Assembly (NCBI GenBank): GCA_018710945.1
Contig: DVIW01000026.1
Coordinates: 1-44,402, forward strand
Reading direction: 5' to 3'
DNA from: Candidatus Aphodovivens avistercoris
GTDB lineage: Bacteria; Actinomycetota; Coriobacteriia; Coriobacteriales; Eggerthellaceae
DNA: 44,402 nucleotides
Part shown: positions 1 through 7,454 of the stretch, one piece after another
Position numbering within the stretch: position 1 is the stretch's first letter
Layout of the letters: each line of letters starts with the position of its first letter
Notes under the pieces: model-generated
Seen by the model: the letters and a program-made list of their open reading frames with translations, nothing else
Told to the model about the DNA's origin: nothing
The model's database searches: none
Position numbers and translations under genes: made by a program

Positions 1-1
1 C

Positions 2-20
2 GGGCGGATGATATCCGCCC
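2..20. repeat. Short inverted repeat at left edge
   Basis: GGGCGGAT (2-9) and ATCCGCCC (13-20) form an 8-bp stem with a 3-nt loop, followed by CTACGGG. From memory, this GGGCGGAT/ATCCGCCC plus CTACGGG arrangement is a frequent intergenic repeat in Oscillospiraceae rather than in Coriobacteriia. It sits just downstream of the anomalous part of the trpB-like gene. No gene is seen in 1-144. Confidence 0.45.
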
Positions 21-144
21 CTACGGGCATGGCGGTTGATACGCGCGCCGGGGCTGCCGCCCTCGGCGGCCCGTTCCGCCTTGCAGGGAGTCGGACGGCG
101 CGTCAGGGATGCCGCGCCCTGCTGCCGGGGAACCGCGGCCGTTC

Positions 145-1539
145 TCAGATCCCCTCGTTCTGGGGGATTTTGGGCAGGGAGTCGAAGCCCTTCTGGAGAT
201 CCTCGTCGGTGGGGATGGAGTCGCTCATCTTGCCGCTGAGATAGTTCTCGTAGGCGGTCATGTCGAAGTAGCCGGTGCCGGTGAGGCCGAAGAGGATGGT
301 CTTGGCCTCGCCGGACTCCTTACATTTCAGGGCCTCGTCGATGGCGCCTCGGATGGCGTGGGCGGACTCGGGGGCGGGGAGGATGGTCTCCCGCTTGGCG
401 AAGAGGACGGCGGCCTCGAAAACCCTGGTCTGCTCGTAGGCCACGGCCTCCATATACCCGTCGTGGTAGAGCTTGGAGAGGATGGGGCTCATGCCGTGGT
501 AGCGCAGGCCGCCGGCGTGGTTGGCGGAGGGGATGAAGCCGCAGCCCAGGGTGTACATCCGGGCCAGGGGGGTGACCCTGCCGGTGTCGCAGAAGTCGTA
601 GGCGTACCTGCCCCGGGTGAAGGAGGGGCAGGAGGCGGGCTCCACCGCCACGATGCGGGGGTTCTTCACCCCCCGGAGCTTGTCGGCCATGAAGGGGGCG
701 ATCAGCCCGCCCAGGTTGGAGCCGCCGCCGGCGCACCCCACCACCACGTCGGGGTACTCGCCCAGCTGCTCCATGGCGATTTTGCTCTCCAGGCCGATGA
801 TGGACTGGTGGAGCAGCACCTGGTTGAGCACGCTGCCCAGCACATAGCGCTTGGTGCCGCCGCTGTTCAGGGCGGCCTCCACCGCCTCGGAGATGGCGCA
901 GCCCAGGCTGCCGGTGGTGTCCGGCGTCTCGGCCAGAATTTTGCGGCCGATGTCTGTGGTGGGGGAGGGGGAGGCGGTCACCCGGGCGTCGAACACCCCC
1001 ATCACCGCCTTGCGGAAGGGCTTCTGCTCATAGGAGCACTTGACCATATACACGTCGCAGGTCAGGCCGAAGTAGCTGCACGCCTCGGCCAGGGCGGTGC
1101 CCCACTGGCCCGCGCCGGTCTCGGTGGTGACGCCGGTGAGGCCCTGCAGCTTGGCGTAGTACGCCTGGGCCACGGCGGAGTTGAGCTTGTGGGAGCCGGA
1201 GGTGTTGTTGCCCTCGAACTTGTAGTAGATCTTCGCGGGCGTGCCGAGCGCCTCTTCAAGGTAGCGCGCGTGCACGAGCGGCGAGGGACGGTACATGCGG
1301 TAGAACTCGCGCACCGGCTCGGGGATGGGAATGAAGCGGTCGGTGGCGTTGAGCTCTTGCTTGGCGAGCTCGGTGGCGAACACGGGCGCGAGGTCGTCCA
1401 CCGTCACCGGCTTCAAGGTGGCGGGGTTGAGCATCGGGTCGTGGTCGTTCCGCATGTCGGCGCGCACGTTGTAGTAGTGCGTCGGCAGCTCTTCCTCGGT
1501 CAGGTAGGTCTTGTACTCGGAACTCGGTCGGCAGGTCAT
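145..1539 (-). CDS. trpB: TrpB2-type tryptophan synthase beta chain-like enzyme (apparent chimera)
   Basis: PLP-dependent fold-type II enzyme that would make tryptophan from indole and serine. The 464-residue product has the PLP-lysine context NNTSGSHKLNSA, a TGAGQWG segment and the phosphate-binding GCAGGGSN loop. Its length and N-terminal extension suit the TrpB2 (TrpA-independent) class rather than TrpB1. The start at 1539 is chosen because AAAGGAG lies 6 nt upstream; an in-frame ATG at 1572 lies in the T-box terminator. A tryptophan T-box controls it. Oddity: roughly the first 110 codons use CCG, ACG, GCG and TCG freely, like the rest of the window. After position ~1210 those codons almost disappear in favour of CCC, ACC, GCC and TCC, with CGG and AGG for Arg. 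The reading frame is intact across the switch. No trpA is nearby. Confidence 0.85.
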   Translation of the reverse strand: MTCRPSSEYKTYLTEEELPTHYYNVRADMRNDHDPMLNPATLKPVTVDDLAPVFATELAKQELNATDRFIPIPEPVREFYRMYRPSPLVHARYLEEALGTPAKIYYKFEGNNTSGSHKLNSAVAQAYYAKLQGLTGVTTETGAGQWGTALAEACSYFGLTCDVYMVKCSYEQKPFRKAVMGVFDARVTASPSPTTDIGRKILAETPDTTGSLGCAISEAVEAALNSGGTKRYVLGSVLNQVLLHQSIIGLESKIAMEQLGEYPDVVVGCAGGGSNLGGLIAPFMADKLRGVKNPRIVAVEPASCPSFTRGRYAYDFCDTGRVTPLARMYTLGCGFIPSANHAGGLRYHGMSPILSKLYHDGYMEAVAYEQTRVFEAAVLFAKRETILPAPESAHAIRGAIDEALKCKESGEAKTILFGLTGTGYFDMTAYENYLSGKMSDSIPTDEDLQKGFDSLPKIPQNEGI

Positions 1540-1571
1540 CTTCATCTCCTTTCGGCCTGGAGACGAAGGCA

Positions 1572-1618
1572 TTAAAAAACGCCCTTGTCTCCTACATCAA
1601 TCTGCAGGGACAAGAGCG
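1572..1618 (-). terminator. T-box intrinsic terminator
   Basis: Read on the minus strand, GCTCTTGTC and GACAAGGGC pair around an extended loop, followed by GTTTTTT. It lies directly after the T-box sequence and ends ~35 nt before the trpB start, as expected for the OFF state of a transcription-attenuating T-box. Confidence 0.85.
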
Positions 1619-1845
1619 AAGCTCCTGCGGTGCCACCACTGCTTGACGCTTGCGCGCCCTCTCGTGAAGGTGCCATCACACCCTCTGCCGTTAACGCCGG
1701 CGTACGTCTCGGATTGGCCGCTTGCGCGACAACGCCCCTCGCCCTCGGTGGTCCATTTGCCCAGCTGCTCTCTGCGGGATTCTCAGCATCGCCCGCTCTC
1801 TGTACTGCGCCTGGCTGGGTTTTACTTCCACGTCACAGGTTTATG
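1572..1845 (-). promoter_or_regulatory. T-box riboswitch, tRNA-Trp specific
   Basis: On the minus strand a canonical stem I region starts AGAGAGCGGG and has the GCTGAGAATCCCGC bulge-motif region. AAATGGACC follows, in which TGG (1753-1755) is the likely specifier codon. The T-box sequence AGTGGTGGCACCGC is at 1627-1640, followed by the terminator. T-box leaders bind uncharged cognate tRNA and switch from terminator to antiterminator. TGG specifies tryptophan, which fits the downstream trpB-like gene. The strong oligo-T terminator says transcriptional control. The specifier is read by eye; a neighbouring CTG is the less likely alternative. Confidence 0.88.
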
Positions 1846-2524
1846 GTGCGCATGATAGCGGCTCGGCGAAGCCGCCGTCAAGCGCCTTTCGGTTAAATTC
1901 GGGTAACGCGGAAGGCGAAGCGGAAGCGCTACGCCCCAGCACCGCATCCACGGCGGCGAGGTTCATGTCCACGAAGCGCGGCTTCACGCAGGCGCGCAGG
2001 GCGTCTTTCAGCTCGTCGGCCGTCAGCGGAACGGCGCCGCAGGCCACGGCGCTGGCCAGCAGCACGGTGTTGAGCGCGCGGCGGTTGCCGAGCTTCTCCA
2101 GAACGGGCTCGGCATCCACGACGCGCAGCGTGCCGCCGCTCTCGTCGAGCGCGCGCTGCAGCGCAGCCGTCACGTCGTCGGCGCGGTAGGGCTTCGCCGC
2201 CAGCGCCGCCGTCACCGGCTGCACCACGGCCTTCGCCGTCACCACGGTGCCCGTCTTCTTGAGGGAGAGCAGCGAGCGCAGCGCCTCGCCCGGCTCGAAC
2301 GCAATGATGGCATCGGCCGTTTCAGGCGCCACGAGCGGCGCGTGCACCGGCTCGCCGGCTGAGCCCATGCGCACGTGCGACACCACGCTGCCGCCGCGCT
2401 GCGCCATGCCGATGGTCTCGGCCGTGCGCACCTGCCAGCCCTTGCTCTGCGCGGCCTGGGCCAGCACCTTTGCGGCGAGCACCGTGCCCTGGCCGCCCAC
2501 GCCCACCAGAAGGATGTTAATCAC
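1841..2524 (-). CDS. iorB: Indolepyruvate ferredoxin oxidoreductase, beta subunit
   Basis: Small subunit of the two-subunit enzyme that decarboxylates aryl-pyruvates from Trp, Phe and Tyr transamination to aryl-acetyl-CoA, reducing ferredoxin. The 227-residue product opens with the family's glycine-rich motif VGVGGQGTV and has ETIGMAQRGG, both typical of the gamma-domain of 2-oxoacid oxidoreductases. The start is GTG at 2524, with AAGGAGG 6 nt upstream. It overlaps the iorA stop by 8 nt, so the two are translationally coupled. The 3' end contains the promoter of the next gene. In gut anaerobes this enzyme supports aromatic amino-acid catabolism or, in reverse, aryl-acid assimilation; direction cannot be told from sequence. 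Confidence 0.93.
   Translation of the reverse strand: MINILLVGVGGQGTVLAAKVLAQAAQSKGWQVRTAETIGMAQRGGSVVSHVRMGSAGEPVHAPLVAPETADAIIAFEPGEALRSLLSLKKTGTVVTAKAVVQPVTAALAAKPYRADDVTAALQRALDESGGTLRVVDAEPVLEKLGNRRALNTVLLASAVACGAVPLTADELKDALRACVKPRFVDMNLAAVDAVLGRSASASPSALPEFNRKALDGGFAEPLSCAP
1852..1881 (-). promoter_or_regulatory. Promoter of the T-box/trpB transcript
   Basis: TTGACG (1876-1881 on the minus strand) and TATCAT (1852-1857) are separated by 18 bp. The promoter lies within the last codons of iorB, so trpB can be transcribed independently of iorAB and start just before the T-box stem I. Confidence 0.6.
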
Positions 2525-4622
2525 GGTCGGCCTCCTTCACGTTGCTCGCGGCATCGGGGGTATCGCCGGCCGCCTGCGGTGACGGAGCGGCGGCCTTCTT
2601 GATCGCGTTGAACGGGCAGATTTGCGTGCACAGCCCACAGCCGTTGCACTGGCCGGCGTCCACGAACGCCTGCCCGCGGTCCTTCGAGCGCGGGCCCTTC
2701 GCGTCGGGCGCGAACCCGAGGCCCGGGCAGCCGATCTCGGTAATGCACTTCTTGCAGCCCGTGCACAGGTCGGGATCGACGGACACCGGAGCAGCAGGCT
2801 TGACCAGCTGCACGCACGGCGAGCGAAAGATGAGCGCCGAGGGGCCTTCGAAGTCGATGGCCTCGCGTGCCGCGGCGACGGACGCCTCCAGGTCAAGCGG
2901 ATCAGCCGCCACGATGCATTCCACGCCGAGCGCGCGCAGCACGCCCTCGATGTCAATGGGCTTGCGGCGCGACCCCATGAGCGTCACGCCCGTGCCGGGG
3001 TGCGGCTGCGAGCCGGTCATGGCCGTCGTGGCGTTGTCGAGCACGCACACCGTCACGTCGTGGCCGTTGTACACCGCGTTCGCGATGCCTGTGAGGCCGC
3101 TTGCGAAGAACGTCGAGTCGCCCACGAACGCCACCTGCTTCTTATGCGGCTCCACCACGGATAAACCCTGAGCCATCGTGATGCCCGCACCCATGCACAG
3201 GCACGTGTCCACCGCGTCAAGCGGTGCGGCGTTCCCCAGCGTGTAGCAGCCGATGTCGCCGCACAGCACCGCCTCGCGCTTGCCCAACGCGCGCTTTACC
3301 GCGTAGAAACTGCCGCGATGCGGGCACCCCGCGCACAGCACCGGCGGGCGGGCAGGCAGGGGCACGTCGCAGGGAACGGGAGGTTCGAAGGGCGGGCGGG
3401 CGATGTCGGCATTGGCGAACGAGGAGAAGAAGTTCGCAATGGTGGACGCGATGTCGTCGACGGTGTTCTCGCCCTTGTCGCGCAACGCGCCGGACGAGCG
3501 GCCGAACACGTTGCAGCGCAGATGGGCGCGACCGGCGGCGCGGATGAGCCCATCCTCCAAGACGTTGTCCAGCTCCTCGAGCACAAGGACCGTCTTCAAT
3601 CCGCGCAGGAAGGCGCATGCCAGCTTCTCGGGGAACGGGAAGGGCGTCCCCACCTGCAGGAAGCGATAGGCGGGCAATGCTCGGCCCGCCTCCCTCTGCA
3701 GCCCCTCGAGCATCCGCAGGGCCTCGCGCGCATACGCGGCGGAAACCCCTCCGACGGCTATGCCCACGCACGGCGCGTCGGCGGCTTCTTCGCCGGAGCG
3801 CCGCTGTCCCTCCCATTCCAGCACGTCGTCGAACGACTCTTCCGCATCCTTCGCCGCGATGAACTCCACCCCCGAAAGGACGGCTGCCTGGTCGAACGAT
3901 CCTCCGGGCGCAGCCTCCGCCACCGTGTTGAACCGCGAGAGCGCGCCGTCGCAGAACTCGTCGCGCATCCTGTTCAGGCGCACGGTGATCTCGCCGTGGC
4001 CCTCCCAAGCGCGCCGCGGGAAGATCACCCATTTCGAATCCTTGACGAAGCCCTCTTCCGGCAGCGGCCGCGCGAACGTCCGGTCCTCCACGTCGAAAAA
4101 CGTCGATGCGTGGCAGATGCGCGTAGTGGGACGCACGATAACCGGCGTGCCATGGCGCTCGGATAGGTCGAACGCCTCCTTGATCATGTCGAAGCCCTCT
4201 TCGGGTGTGCTGGGATCGAGCACCGGCACCTTGGCAAAATCGCCGAAACGGCGCGTGTCCTGCTCGGTTTGCGACGAGATAGGGCCGGGGTCGTCGGCAA
4301 CGTAGAGCACCAGCCCGCCCTTTACGCCCACGTAGTTCAGGCTCATCAGCGCGTCGCTTGCCACATTAAGGCCCACCTGCTTGCACGTGAACAGGCAGCG
4401 CGCGCCGGCGTACGACGCGCCCGCGAGCAGCTCCAGCGCGGCCTTCTCGTTGGTGGACCACTCCACGTGCACGCCGTGCGCGCGGCCCTCCGCATGCAGC
4501 TTCGCCACCGTCTCGATCAGCTCGGACGACGGCGTGCCCGGATAGCCCGCCACCACGCGCACGCCCGCCTCGAGCGCCGCGTGCGCGAACACCTCGTTTC
4601 CCATCAGGAGCTTCTTCGTCAT
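2517..4622 (-). CDS. iorA: Indolepyruvate ferredoxin oxidoreductase, alpha subunit
   Basis: Large, thiamine-diphosphate- and Fe-S-binding subunit; 701 residues, the usual size. The N-terminal pyrimidine-binding domain carries GYPGTPSSE. A central domain follows, then a TPP-binding domain with CPHRG, GDIGCYTLG and GDSTFF, and a C-terminal ferredoxin domain. The ferredoxin domain has CTGCKKC plus a downstream Cys, and CNGCGLCTQICP, so two clusters. The start at 4622 is preferred over 4634 because GGAGG lies 5 nt before it. Stop and start overlap with iorB. Upstream lie twin 12-bp palindromes (4701-4734), the best candidate for operon control. Confidence 0.95.
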   Translation of the reverse strand: MTKKLLMGNEVFAHAALEAGVRVVAGYPGTPSSELIETVAKLHAEGRAHGVHVEWSTNEKAALELLAGASYAGARCLFTCKQVGLNVASDALMSLNYVGVKGGLVLYVADDPGPISSQTEQDTRRFGDFAKVPVLDPSTPEEGFDMIKEAFDLSERHGTPVIVRPTTRICHASTFFDVEDRTFARPLPEEGFVKDSKWVIFPRRAWEGHGEITVRLNRMRDEFCDGALSRFNTVAEAAPGGSFDQAAVLSGVEFIAAKDAEESFDDVLEWEGQRRSGEEAADAPCVGIAVGGVSAAYAREALRMLEGLQREAGRALPAYRFLQVGTPFPFPEKLACAFLRGLKTVLVLEELDNVLEDGLIRAAGRAHLRCNVFGRSSGALRDKGENTVDDIASTIANFFSSFANADIARPPFEPPVPCDVPLPARPPVLCAGCPHRGSFYAVKRALGKREAVLCGDIGCYTLGNAAPLDAVDTCLCMGAGITMAQGLSVVEPHKKQVAFVGDSTFFASGLTGIANAVYNGHDVTVCVLDNATTAMTGSQPHPGTGVTLMGSRRKPIDIEGVLRALGVECIVAADPLDLEASVAAAREAIDFEGPSALIFRSPCVQLVKPAAPVSVDPDLCTGCKKCITEIGCPGLGFAPDAKGPRSKDRGQAFVDAGQCNGCGLCTQICPFNAIKKAAAPSPQAAGDTPDAASNVKEADRD

Positions 4623-4700
4623 TCCATCCTCCATCGAGCGGCTATCCGCGCGTCAACATCGGTGCCTGATGCACGGAAACGACCTGTCGACCTCCCTGAC

Positions 4701-4734
4701 GCGACATGTCGCATTTTCTGTCGCGACATGTCGC
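4701..4734. promoter_or_regulatory. Twin 12-bp palindromic operator candidate upstream of iorA
   Basis: GCGACATGTCGC occurs at 4701-4712 and again at 4723-4734, both perfect palindromes, centres 22 bp (about two helical turns) apart. The sequence between them creates a further palindrome TGTCGCGACA (4719-4728). They lie 79 nt upstream of the iorA start. The arrangement suggests cooperative binding of two dimers of a regulator. The regulator itself is not identified in this window. Confidence 0.55.
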
Positions 4735-4771
4735 CTGCTTTCATCGTCGTGATGACGGAATCATATACCAA

Positions 4772-4801
4772 GAAGGGGCCGGCTCATCCGCCAGCCCCTT
4801 C
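4772..4801 (-). terminator. Terminator-like hairpin after purE
   Basis: GAAGGGGCCGGC (4772-4783) and GCCAGCCCCTTC (4790-4801) pair over 12 bp with one wobble and a 6-nt loop. It follows purE on the minus strand and runs into TTGGTATATG. The T-tract is weak, so termination strength is uncertain. Confidence 0.55.
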
Positions 4802-4848
4802 CACAGCGCCCGTTATTCGGACAACGTAACCGGAACGAAACCTCCGGC

Positions 4849-5316
4849 CTACGCCTCGGCCATGGCCTTCTTGAAGTCGATGATCTTCTGGCGGGCGCCG
4901 TCGCAGCCGGTGCCCATCATCTGCACTGCCAAGATGGCGGCGTTCTTCGCACCGTTGATGGCAACGCACGCCACCGGAACGCCGGAAGGCATCTGCACCA
5001 TCGACAGCAGGGAGTCCAACCCGCCCAGGTCGCTCGTCTTCATGGGGACGGTGATGACCGGGCAGGGCGTGAACGCCGCAACGACGCCGCCAAGATGCGC
5101 CGCCTTGCCCGCCGCCGCGATGATCACCTTGATGCCGCGCTCGTGCGCCGTGGTCGCCCACTCGTGCACGACCGCCGGCTTGCGATGGGCGGACGCCACT
5201 TTCACCTCGTAGGGCACCCCGAACTCGTCGAGCTGCTTCATGCACGGCTCCATCGCCGGCATGTCCGACTCGCTGCCCATGATGATGCCGATTACCGGCT
5301 TGCAATCGCATGCCAT
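4849..5316 (-). CDS. purE: N5-carboxyaminoimidazole ribonucleotide mutase (PurE, class I)
   Basis: Purine biosynthesis enzyme that moves the carboxyl group of N5-CAIR to give CAIR. The 155-residue product has the family hallmarks: MGSESD near the N terminus, SAHRKP, AAAGKAAHLGGVVA and the PSGVPVA segment. The start at 5316 is chosen because homologous sequence begins a few residues later and a purine-rich GGAAAGGGA precedes it; the longer frame upstream is low-complexity. purD and purA lie a few kb away on the same strand but with terminators between, so this is a loose cluster rather than a single pur operon. No purK is seen. Confidence 0.95.
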   Translation of the reverse strand: MACDCKPVIGIIMGSESDMPAMEPCMKQLDEFGVPYEVKVASAHRKPAVVHEWATTAHERGIKVIIAAAGKAAHLGGVVAAFTPCPVITVPMKTSDLGGLDSLLSMVQMPSGVPVACVAINGAKNAAILAVQMMGTGCDGARQKIIDFKKAMAEA

Positions 5317-5530
5317 GTCCGTTCCCTTTCCACCCGTTCCCCGCAGCCGCGGAGAAGCGCTTTCGCCTTCGGGGCTATTGTCCCACCTGGAAACGCGCCG
5401 GAACAACGGGAACGGCAAGCTGCAGATTATCGACGGATTCCCCCGCTACGGTGGGATGGCGCCGACGGGGCAGAAAGGGGGCCGTGTTGGGCGGTGGGCG
5501 GCATGATGCCGGCCAGAACGCCGCCCCGGA

Positions 5531-5559
5531 AGCAAAACGGCCAGCCCGCAGGCTGGCCG
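5531..5559 (-). terminator. tRNA-Phe terminator
   Basis: CGGCCAGCC (5538-5546) and GGCTGGCCG (5551-5559) form a perfect 9-bp stem with a 4-nt loop. On the minus strand it is followed by TTTTGCTT, a typical intrinsic terminator just after the tRNA. The rest of 5317-5530 shows no gene. Confidence 0.75.
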
Positions 5560-5567
5560 AAAGTTCA

Positions 5568-5643
5568 TGGTGGTCAGAGAGGGACTTGAACCCCCGGCAC
5601 GGGGATTTTCAGTCCCCTGCTCTACCAACTGAGCTACCTGACC
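5568..5643 (-). tRNA. tRNA-Phe (GAA)
   Basis: A full cloverleaf reads on the minus strand. The acceptor GGTCAGG pairs with TCTGACC, and a D-arm TAGCTCAGTTGGTAGAGCA follows. The anticodon loop is CTGAAAA with GAA, the T-loop is GGTTCAAGTCC, and CCA is encoded. The gene is 76 nt, with a strong promoter upstream and its own terminator, so it is a single-gene unit. Confidence 0.97.
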
Positions 5644-5672
5644 GGATGGCACTCTTTCGAATGCGAAGCAGT

Positions 5673-5701
5673 ATTCTAGAGGAAGCGCCCGCATTGGTCA
5701 A
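5673..5701 (-). promoter_or_regulatory. tRNA-Phe promoter
   Basis: Minus-strand TTGACC (5696-5701) and TAGAAT (5673-5678) are separated by exactly 17 bp, ending ~30 bp before the tRNA 5' end. This near-consensus sigma-A type promoter suits a stable RNA gene. Confidence 0.8.
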
Positions 5702-5849
5702 GGAGCGATTTCCCGTTTTTTCACGACGGCGGCCGCAGCGAGCGCGCCGACGGCGCGGCAAACGCAGCGGCGGCGGGCGCAGCAGGCACGCCGACAACGT
5801 GGCGAACGCGGCGCCGCCCAGCGCCCCAACGCCGCCGCACCCGCACCCG

Positions 5850-7175
5850 CTACTTACAGCAGACGCCCTCGCCGAACAGCAGCTCCTTCTCTTCACCAGG
5901 CAGCGCGGCACGGGCCTGGTCGCGCAGGTTGTTCACGCCGATGAAGAACTGGCGCATCATCACCACCATCAGGTAGCGGCCCTTCGCCGTCAGGGTGAAC
6001 TCGTCGCGCGTGTCGCGGGCGAACGCGCCGGCCGCCTTCATGAAGCCCACCTCGACGGGCAGCCCCGCCTCGACGGTGCAGCCGAAGTCGCGCTCCCACG
6101 CGGTCTTGTCCAGCCGGCCGCCGAACAGCTGCATCATGAAGCGGTAGCGCATCCGGTCGCGCTTGCTGAACGTGGTCTTGCCCATGATCGACATGCGCCC
6201 GGCCTCGATGGCGGCGTTGTAGTCGCGCACCGAGAACGTGTTCACGTACAGGTTCGACCCCAGATACGTGATGCCGCCCGAGCCGATGGCCGGGTACTCC
6301 TCGTAGTCGACCACGTACTCGTCGATCATGCCGTCCTCGCCGGCAGCCTCGGTCCCCAGGCGGTTGAACGTCCAAGCCGAGCCGTGCGTGAACAGCGGCG
6401 CGTCGCCCCCGCACAAAAGCTCATCGATGATCTGGTAGAACCGCTGCTCGCGCGCGTAATCGACCTTGCCCACCGTGCGCGCCAGGCTGCGCTCCACCGA
6501 CGGCGACGCCATCAGCGGATAGAACGTCGTCTGGCTGGCGTTGCTTTCCACCACGCGCTCGATGTCGCGGATGAGGATGTCCTCGGTCTGCGCGGGGAAG
6601 TTGAAGATCATGTCAGCGTTCATCGACACGAAGTAGGGGCTCGCCTCCTGAATGCGCGCCACGATCTCGTCGCCGCAGCCGTACTTGTCGTAGCGGTCCA
6701 TCTGCTTCAGCAGGCCGTCATCGAAGCTCTGCACGCCCACGGAAAGCCGCTGCACGCGCCCCTTCAGCTTCTCCAAGTAGCTGGGGATCAGATGGTTGGG
6801 GTTCGTCTCGCTGGACACTTCCTTGATGGAGAACAGGTCGCGCGCCTGGTCGATGGTCTCGCACAGCTCGTCGATCATGATGGTGGGCGTGCCGCCGCCC
6901 ACGTACAGGCTCTCGAAGTCGTAGCCCAGATCCTTCAGCATGCGCATCTCGCGGCGCAGGTTCTCGAAGTACGGGCGCGCTCGGTCCTCCGCGTAAGGGA
7001 AGCGGTTGAACGAGCAGTACGGGCACAGCCGCTCGCAGAACGGCACGTGCGCGTAGAGCATGTAGCGCTTGCCCGGCTCGGGCGCGGGGACGTGCGCCTC
7101 GTCGGTCGGGCGCAGCTTCAGATAGCGGTTGGTGCACTGGCGCACCACCTTGGTGAGCAATCGTTCAGACAGCAT
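5850..7175 (-). CDS. HemN-like radical SAM protein (coproporphyrinogen III oxidase family)
   Basis: Radical SAM enzyme of 441 residues. The [4Fe-4S] motif CERLCPYC places cysteines at 47, 51 and 54, a CxxxCxxC spacing, and is followed by the glycine-rich YVGGGTPT. SVGVQSFDD and the C-terminal domain resemble the HemN/HemW family. True HemN makes protoporphyrinogen IX from coproporphyrinogen III; relatives act as haem chaperones (HemW) or haem-degrading enzymes (HutW/ChuW). I cannot assign which from sequence alone, and there are no other haem genes nearby. The start at 7175 is chosen because AAGGAG lies ~10 nt upstream and the conserved region begins soon after; the frame remains open for another 82 codons but without family similarity. 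The C terminus ends in Cys-Cys-Lys. Confidence 0.8.
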   Translation of the reverse strand: MLSERLLTKVVRQCTNRYLKLRPTDEAHVPAPEPGKRYMLYAHVPFCERLCPYCSFNRFPYAEDRARPYFENLRREMRMLKDLGYDFESLYVGGGTPTIMIDELCETIDQARDLFSIKEVSSETNPNHLIPSYLEKLKGRVQRLSVGVQSFDDGLLKQMDRYDKYGCGDEIVARIQEASPYFVSMNADMIFNFPAQTEDILIRDIERVVESNASQTTFYPLMASPSVERSLARTVGKVDYAREQRFYQIIDELLCGGDAPLFTHGSAWTFNRLGTEAAGEDGMIDEYVVDYEEYPAIGSGGITYLGSNLYVNTFSVRDYNAAIEAGRMSIMGKTTFSKRDRMRYRFMMQLFGGRLDKTAWERDFGCTVEAGLPVEVGFMKAAGAFARDTRDEFTLTAKGRYLMVVMMRQFFIGVNNLRDQARAALPGEEKELLFGEGVCCK

Positions 7176-7187
7176 AGGTGGCAAACT

Positions 7188-7224
7188 CCTTTTTTTCAAA
7201 AAGAGACATGCGGAAGGCCGCATG
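7188..7224 (-). terminator. purD terminator
   Basis: On the minus strand CATGCGG (from 7224) pairs with CCGCATG (to 7207) around a 4-nt loop and runs into TCTCTTTTTG. It separates purD from the downstream HemN-like gene, whose start is only ~13 nt beyond the T-run. Confidence 0.75.
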
Positions 7225-7294
7225 CCGGTTCGTAAGCTTCGAAGGAGAGGCGCGCAAGCCTCGCAGAGCACGCTCCGCCCTCGCCTTCGAAACG

Positions 7295-7320
7295 TTCCGG
7301 CGGCCGTGAAGCCGCCGGAA
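7295..7320. repeat. Perfect 10-bp stem hairpin in purD downstream region
   Basis: TTCCGGCGGC (7295-7304) and GCCGCCGGAA (7311-7320) pair perfectly with a 6-nt loop. No T-tract follows on either strand, so it is not a simple terminator. It may stabilise the 3' end of the purD message. The rest of 7225-7454 shows no gene. Confidence 0.5.
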
Positions 7321-7454
7321 CCAAGGGAAACGTCTGTCATCTTGCCGTTTCCAAGCTCAGCGCATCGAGGCGAGCGCCGCAGCGTTCCAAACCGCAGCCC
7401 ACGCCGAAAGGCGCGTTTCACCGCAGCACGCCGAGGCCGCCCACGGCGACGGTC

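Noticed and set aside
109..1575. Long plus-strand open frame opposite the trpB-like gene
   Set aside because: It is a GC-rich antisense shadow: Val/Gly/Ala/His-rich, no family similarity, no ribosome site, and the minus strand has clear TrpB motifs. Similar long antisense frames opposite iorA, purA, yhaN, typA, gyrA, gyrB and recF were dismissed for the same reason.
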